A model generated the notes under the pieces. That model ran no database searches, had not been told where the DNA came from, and was given only the letters and a program-made list of their open reading frames with translations. Of a DNA stretch of 46,110 bases, positions 43,801 to 46,110 are shown one piece after another (the first letter of the stretch is position 1; each line of letters starts with the position of its first letter). Where the stretch lies: positions 1 through 46,110 of the forward strand of contig SYMW01000117.1 in NCBI GenBank assembly GCA_005805305.1. Reading direction: 5' to 3'. The stretch comes from Verrucomicrobiales bacterium. GTDB lineage: Bacteria; Verrucomicrobiota; Verrucomicrobiia; Limisphaerales; F1-80-MAGS106. A program made the translations under genes and the position numbers.

Positions 43801-46110
43801 GGTCACGATGAGGCTGTTGGATTTCTCATCCGCCGAGATCATGACTTTTCTAATTGGCTGGCCGCGTTGATCGAAGCGCACCATCGCATTGGAGACGATC
43901 GGAGCCAGCATGGTCGCACTCGCGAGCTGGAGCTTGAAGACCCGGGCGCTTCCCGATTGCTCCGGGGTCTGGTCAAGCTGGGCCACGAGTTTGGCGACTT
44001 GGGCCAGATCATCGCGTGGTCCGGTGACAATCAGCCGGTTGGCGCTGGTGTCAGGCACCACCTTCGTCGGGGAAACGTATTCGGCCCCATGCAGATCTTT
44101 CATCATCTCGGCGAACAAGTTCGAGATCATGGGGGCCAAAGCCGACGCGTCGCCGGAGCGCAGATCGATAATGCGCATGTCCCGCGGCGAAGAATCCGGC
44201 CGTGCATCGAGTTCAAGAATAATCTGAGCCGCAGCCGCCACGGCGGTAGTTTCACCGTTCACAACCAGGCTGTTGCTCCGGTTGTCCACGAGAACCCGGA
44301 CTTGTTGATTCCTTGCGTTGACGCTTTTTTCCACCAATGCCGCGATTTCGGACGCGGAAGCCATTTTCAAACGCATGACCCGGGTCTCCTCCCTGGCTGC
44401 CTTCTGGCCGGCGCCGTCTAATTGGCGAATGATCGCCTCCACCCGGGCGATTTCCTTCTCTGGTCCGCTCACCATGATCCGATTGTTGGCCGTATCAGCG
44501 ATCAAGGTCGCCGCTCCGCCCAAAGGCTCCGGGACTCCCTTGAGTTGCTCCTGATAGAGTTTCGTCACCAGGGGCGTGAAATCCGTGGCTGTCCGGGCGA
44601 ACAAGTCCACGCCCTTGAACTCGCGAGGCGATGCGGCGGCAAGAGTCGTGTCAAACTGTTTCACCAGAACCTGCAGCCTTTCCAGATCCTTTGGCTGCGC
44701 CAGCGCGATGATCTGTTTCCCCGTCGGATCCGAGCTCAGTTTCGGGGCGAGCTGAGGATTGGTGGCGCCTTCGGAGGTTTGCTCCAGAAGTTGCGTCACG
44801 ACAGGGATGATCTCGGCCGCGGTTTTCGTCGTCAGAGGGATCACTTGCATCTCCCGCCGACCCTTCATTGGCGCGATGTCGATCACGGCGACCATTTGCT
44901 GGATCTCGTTGATCTGGTCTTCGGTCGCGGTCACTAGGAGCCGGTTGTTGGATGCATCTGGCAGGATCGACGGCTTCGCAATGTCCGCGAACGGCTTTTC
45001 AGACATCTTCTCGGTGACGACGCTCTGGATGTTGCTGATGACGGCATCCACTCGAGCGTGCTGGAGGGTGATGATTTGGAGACGGCGAGGCTGCGGCATG
45101 GGTTTGTCCGCCCGAAGCTGCCTCACCAGGGTTTCGATCCGGGAGAGGTGATCCTCGCTGGCGGTGACGATGAGACGGCCTGACGTGGGATCGCTCAGGA
45201 TTTTGGCATGCGCGACGGCGCCCACCGTGCCGTCCGCGACTTGATTTCGATAAAGCTGCTCCACTAAAGGCAGAAGGCGTTTGGCTTCCGCGGCGGTGCC
45301 GACCTCGATGAACCGGGTTTGCAGGGCCGTCGGCTGGGTGCTGCCCGTTTCCAGTTGCGAGACGATGTCGCTCGCGACTTGCACGTCGTTGGGGCCGCCG
45401 GTGACGACCACGCTCTGCGAGCCAGGGTCGAAACTAATGCTGGCCGTGGAGACGATCTGCCCGGAAGGCGATCTCCGAGTCAAGGCTTGGGTGAGTATAT
45501 GAGCCACGTTCGTCGACTCCGCGGCCCGTGGGCGAAACACTTTGGTCAATTGCACAGTCTGGGAGCGCAACGGAACATTGGCCCCGTTGGGCTGCCCATG
45601 AATGGGTTTGTCGACTCGATTGATCAACTGCTCGATTTGCTCGAGTTGACCGGGAATGGGAGCGGCGACGATGAGGCGTTGTTGATCCTTGTCGGCGATG
45701 ATCCTCGCCTTGGTGGCCGCGTTTGCGGCGGTTTCATTTGGGCTGGCGACGCCAGGGATGGCTTGGCGAATCACATTCGCGAGATCCTCCGCCTTGATCG
45801 TTTGGGGAAAGTAAATCCGGACGTCTCCGCCAGCGCCTTCTTTTTGTTCAAACTTATTGATCAGGTCCTCCGCGAGAATGAGGCGCTCGTTCGGTCCAAA
45901 GAGCACCAGCGTCCTCGAGGCATCATCATACACGGCAGTGATGTACTCGTTGGGATCCGGCGGCAGAACCTCCATGGCTTTGGTGTTCGGATTGAATGCC
46001 GTGCGCTTCGGCGCCGTCGCTATGCCAAACGTGCGATTCAAGAGATCGGCAATGATGGATCCGGAAGCGTGCAGCAGGGTGTAGGTCTTCATCTGCCGAT
46101 TCACGGCGGC
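34840..46110 (-). CDS. Giant secretin with about 42 tandem N-domains (5' end beyond the window)
   Basis: One frame, uninterrupted for more than 3,750 codons, leaves the right edge, so the true start, signal peptide and any N0 domain are not visible. About 42 units of 70-110 residues follow one another, each with a helix (often xxLLPLVxQLY), then a strand-turn like DPRSNSLLVxG, and a helix ending LxxLD; this is the secretin N1-type (Secretin_N) fold. From about 35740 to 35055 lies the secretin beta-domain: QVLIQVLIAEVSLDDG, EVLSRPQIVTADNKPALINV, VPILNQRIASTTVSVQSGQS, and VPWLGDIPGLGYLFR, ending ELLILLTPQVL. A charged tail of about 70 residues closes it. These signatures match GspD of type II secretion; GspD has three or four N-domains in about 650 residues. 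A Pro-rich linker interrupts the series at 40050-40157. No other type II secretion genes are in the window. Confidence 0.9.
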   Translation of the reverse strand, partial: AAVNRQMKTYTLLHASGSIIADLLNRTFGIATAPKRTAFNPNTKAMEVLPPDPNEYITAVYDDASRTLVLFGPNERLILAEDLINKFEQKEGAGGDVRIYFPQTIKAEDLANVIRQAIPGVASPNETAANAATKARIIADKDQQRLIVAAPIPGQLEQIEQLINRVDKPIHGQPNGANVPLRSQTVQLTKVFRPRAAESTNVAHILTQALTRRSPSGQIVSTASISFDPGSQSVVVTGGPNDVQVASDIVSQLETGSTQPTALQTRFIEVGTAAEAKRLLPLVEQLYRNQVADGTVGAVAHAKILSDPTSGRLIVTASEDHLSRIETLVRQLRADKPMPQPRRLQIITLQHARVDAVISNIQSVVTEKMSEKPFADIAKPSILPDASNNRLLVTATEDQINEIQQMVAVIDIAPMKGRREMQVIPLTTKTAAEIIPVVTQLLEQTSEGATNPQLAPKLSSDPTGKQIIALAQPKDLERLQVLVKQFDTTLAAASPREFKGVDLFARTATDFTPLVTKLYQEQLKGVPEPLGGAATLIADTANNRIMVSGPEKEIARVEAIIRQLDGAGQKAAREETRVMRLKMASASEIAALVEKSVNARNQQVRVLVDNRSNSLVVNGETTAVAAAAQIILELDARPDSSPRDMRIIDLRSGDASALAPMISNLFAEMMKDLHGAEYVSPTKVVPDTSANRLIVTGPRDDLAQVAKLVAQLDQTPEQSGSARVFKLQLASATMLAPIVSNAMVRFDQRGQPIRKVMISADEKSNSLIVTGGRTDVQDAAVIIERLDGDSDTAEVREKGRELKIIPVNTPEPDSLAALAFRVFAAQNSGRNVTNLLSITPEPTGKRLIVLAPASLMSQVETVVAALDQPADQAAKELHAIELKGANAKALFPVVSRVYEEQSKGKRLKPATIYADVSGMRLNVWGTAEQADTIRQIVATLESENRAPRETKVFDAGRLADAQRLLPLIQQIYKDQQANNTQSGPADAQFISDGRTGRIIVSASQEQMPGIGEIVTRLLADSAPGKTERETRTFDVGTAADVQRLLPIVQQLYQNHWKDKQETDPADAQIVGDALAGRIITSGKTEHLKHIEAILNQLGSGKPRAAAGPRETRVFDLTTATASELSTTVRALYLDQAKARLGTLSPDTLIMPDSSANRIIATGDTTELDAVEEIIKKLDKVGTQSASARVFKLKFAEPDKVMEILSSALVRYDAFGRPQKRVSITVDANTRTLIATGDPKELQAASVIIEQLDSSLGESAERRMKLVSLKNGRAAEVSSKLRQLYVDQMKSRPALGVADALILEDAASNQLILTANEGQLALLEQILADLQAARSGQAARETRIIAIGQAEDVTRLLPLVRQLYEERWRDRSASDPADAQILSDSRNGRFIVTARTNHIEAIEGIVATLRPPSALPGAETRVFDLGSSSATELAGTVRSLYQEQIKSRPVIPALQPVILADSIANRLIVTGATNELAAVEEIVKKLDKADGRSGGSQVFTLSQADPEQVASLLSTSLVRVEPNGRRLPRVSVGTDPRNSMVVVSGEPADLRAASLIIEQVDKAATKEPRLMRVLELKTGMASEAASKIRQIYQDQSKSLPATGGPEPLLMGDAATSRLIVTATEPQMKLIEDIVSKLEEGRGGSGRQLRVLLLERNSASSISLMISRLYARQIASQDPGERVVVSSGADDRTLVIDAAGQTLENLEQLVKTLDRADNDVHGVIQAIHLKKGDAASLADAVNKTMAARLPINKSQRVSVTAVPGANSLLINGPTNTVQEVMKIVRELDHESEDVGVEVRIFKLENGNVREIQGVLRQILENVTESIDRNRVGVQTLPATISVDERSNSLIITATEAHFKTVEKILPTLDKAPERSDRDVQFVWLRKAKAFDVVSKVEAVFSSRSDEDRPVIEADGMNNSITIIARRGDLAQIQDLIARLDDTAKDSSLQVRLRPMDRIAADQMARMLQNIYPQMAQAKVRVVDKLKPGSQPAPAPAALPPLPPGQPPAPAPQATLQEPAARGTPEVVIAIDKDANSLLLSGPIQELDNIDRIITELSFSVQGNESEFRMFPLKEADPVNVARALTELLKQDPIPAPPGQGGQPPPVFLRSAQPRIAVVAEPRARSVIIRARPTDFVLLESLIKQLDVAGQTAQLDFKVVPLTHAPPTKVLPLVQQMVTQLNVARPGEPLSVSIDPRSRGLLVVARDTVLNQVEKMIRSLDTVSPHAEAEVMVVPLKKANAAQLASVLQAMLRPAAPGESNLEARELQEQVRRLKVFNDEGEEVLLDLTQPIKIAADPVAGQGGGNRLLITATPNNLKALAIVVKMMDNVPVAEGVSVRLVRLEHADAATVSQTLTTIFSQGQRLVTSPAGPGAEPEGPSGKALVNPLNIAVDARSNTLILSGQTETLRLALRVIDDIDQQVDRFVTEVRLFRLKHASATRLLPLLQSVFAEGPAVPGTEGLSAQVSRLRIVLDPEASRTSATAKSRAALVMQADDLSNVLIVAARSDTLPLIADVIDQLDTPAAYGLESVRIYPLNHADPSTIQKVLSDLYTGPRSTTLRNEDKPVVSIDDRTGSLIVAGNAKSFAIVEGLLQRLDQKLPFDLRDIRIIPLENADAGTLAGTMQRLVDARMTQRASSNRGAADSLKVIILADPRSNSLLVGGSKDSFELVESLAKELDKSGPALSGQIRIIPLEHADARVVGATLVTLFEQRYAAARAPDVGRNKPVILPDPRSNSLLVAANMEDNRTLDDLVKRLDQKLENPSLTLTVLPLKHNDSAKVASMLESLFTARMRAQVLPGQAPLPSEQIKIEPDPLNNALIVSANKENVELIQNLLQKIDAEPVIPGGMFETFTLQFADAQRVSTLLKSLVDQGLYRPGLPSGTTAKGTGRDALALSVDTRGNTLIVSASPENLALVREVIRRVDNKDFAAVGDVRLYSLKHARASTLAATLTQFFQAKKAADTVAVNAGEKLIPVSVIADDRVNMLVVTGGKEAFDTAERVIQQLDGEGVFSRLNFRVFPLKKATATKLQSSLQPIFANRPPKVKGEPLDPITIVADSWVNALLVGASVEDMVIVESLLNSLDTDPTDVGLSVHVYPLAKADARRVATTVQSIYRDGAPGATLPIAVSADERMNAIVVSAGEVDARRIGELVKKLDTDQVARVSEIKVFALRYARAESLAAILTTSLNTKPTPLTEQSPNAQSVLQFITRTEKGKDLVTSALKEAVLITAEPRENSLIVSAPVDYMGLLEQIITRLDNASHRKAKIKVFNLINADARQTSELLTAMFQMQATPGAGASGVRSVQYTLVRPFTNGSEGAHSEAEVASAVLGTDEQSALTVSVDARTNSLLVGGTEDYVELVSQIIDSLDSSPAAERKTEVVRLRNSQALDVATAVRTFLDQERTRVTQVLGTEAVGTAQRMLEREIAVVPEAISNTLLVSASPRYFDQVRTLIEDLDQAQSQVLIQVLIAEVSLDDGLDLGLEWTFNGTPFAAGVDISASKWITSGFSSAVTGGDYSFLFRALEEKGRLEVLSRPQIVTADNKPALINVGQTIPLITDSRVTPQGDTINSFRYENVGVNLKVTPRIAPDGFVKMEVGTTNSTISSSTVQINRNAEVPILNQRIASTTVSVQSGQSILIGGLIGTTDDTRVRKVPWLGDIPGLGYLFRTSRVKKERRELLILLTPQVLTKSEAIAIMKNTREVTDDQLRSSRIKDEIKRDATQNQILDPVFPSDDSRKALPSKEPAGSRKRDRELKGPGI
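40050..40157 (-). other. Proline-rich insert inside one N-domain of the giant secretin
   Basis: About 36 residues rich in Pro, Ala and Gln (PGSQPAPAPAALPPLPPGQ and on) lie between the helix and the strand part of the 26th unit. The next unit also has a short Pro-rich loop (DPIPAPPGQGGQPPP). No other unit has such a segment. It probably makes a flexible hinge or an exposed loop and divides the repeat series into a more repetitive N-terminal part and a more divergent C-terminal part. Confidence 0.7.

Noticed and set aside
46081-46104. GTG at 46104 as the true start of the giant secretin
   Set aside because: The frame stays open to the window edge, the first visible residues lie inside a repeat unit and there is no signal peptide, so the start must be further upstream.
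34840-46110. Reading the array as several separate genes
   Set aside because: No stop codon occurs in the frame over 11 kb, and the unit pattern continues without breaks up to the secretin domain.

Overview
This is GC-rich bacterial DNA with densely packed genes, most probably from a verrucomicrobiote near the Pedosphaera/Limisphaera group. That placement is an inference from gene families: several are typical of the Planctomycetes-Verrucomicrobia group (DUF1549/DUF1553 cytochrome-like proteins paired with Tat-exported DUF1501 proteins, DUF1080, ThuA, and a PVC-type membrane-bound dehydrogenase). They sit among ordinary Gram-negative housekeeping genes. I see no rRNA, tRNA, CRISPR array, phage or intact insertion sequence.

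Layout. 81-2784: a secreted alpha/beta hydrolase, then tcdA (tRNA t6A dehydratase), whose 3' end overlaps a convergent sufE/csdE-like gene. 2350-6630 (minus): an Mla-type lipid transport operon (small lipoprotein, MlaE with a fused STAS domain, MlaF, MlaD, PqiC-like lipoprotein) that ends in sufE, with three 4-base stop/start overlaps. 6811-12828 (plus): a sugar catabolic run of ketose 3-epimerase, DUF1080 hydrolase, two tandem ThuA proteins (the first frameshifted in its C-terminal domain) and a beta-propeller/HEAT dehydrogenase without its heme domain; an outer-membrane DUF481 protein follows. 13982-17330 (minus) and 26235-30443 (plus): two DUF1549/1553 + DUF1501 pairs. 17674-22665 (minus): trigger factor, ubiE/menG, a GlcD-like FAD oxidase and rsmH. 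recF (plus) faces deoC and mdh (minus). 30790-33942: VOC and RidA proteins divergent from an HpcH aldolase, a Y1 transposase remnant, and an NAD-dependent epimerase relative.

34263-46110 (minus) holds the most striking object: one open frame of more than 3,750 codons that runs off the right edge. It ends in a clear type II-like secretin domain preceded by about 42 tandem secretin N-type domains, where ordinary GspD has three or four. A conserved lipoprotein gene starts 4 bases after it and is a candidate partner.

A second unusual element is a dispersed 160-bp repeat with perfect 16-bp terminal inverted repeats at 17431-17590. A gapless, 82% identical, inverted copy lies at 30446-30605, and a shortened derivative lies at 19196-19266. 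The first and third flank the trigger factor gene. All functions are read from sequence motifs recalled from the families; no searches were run.
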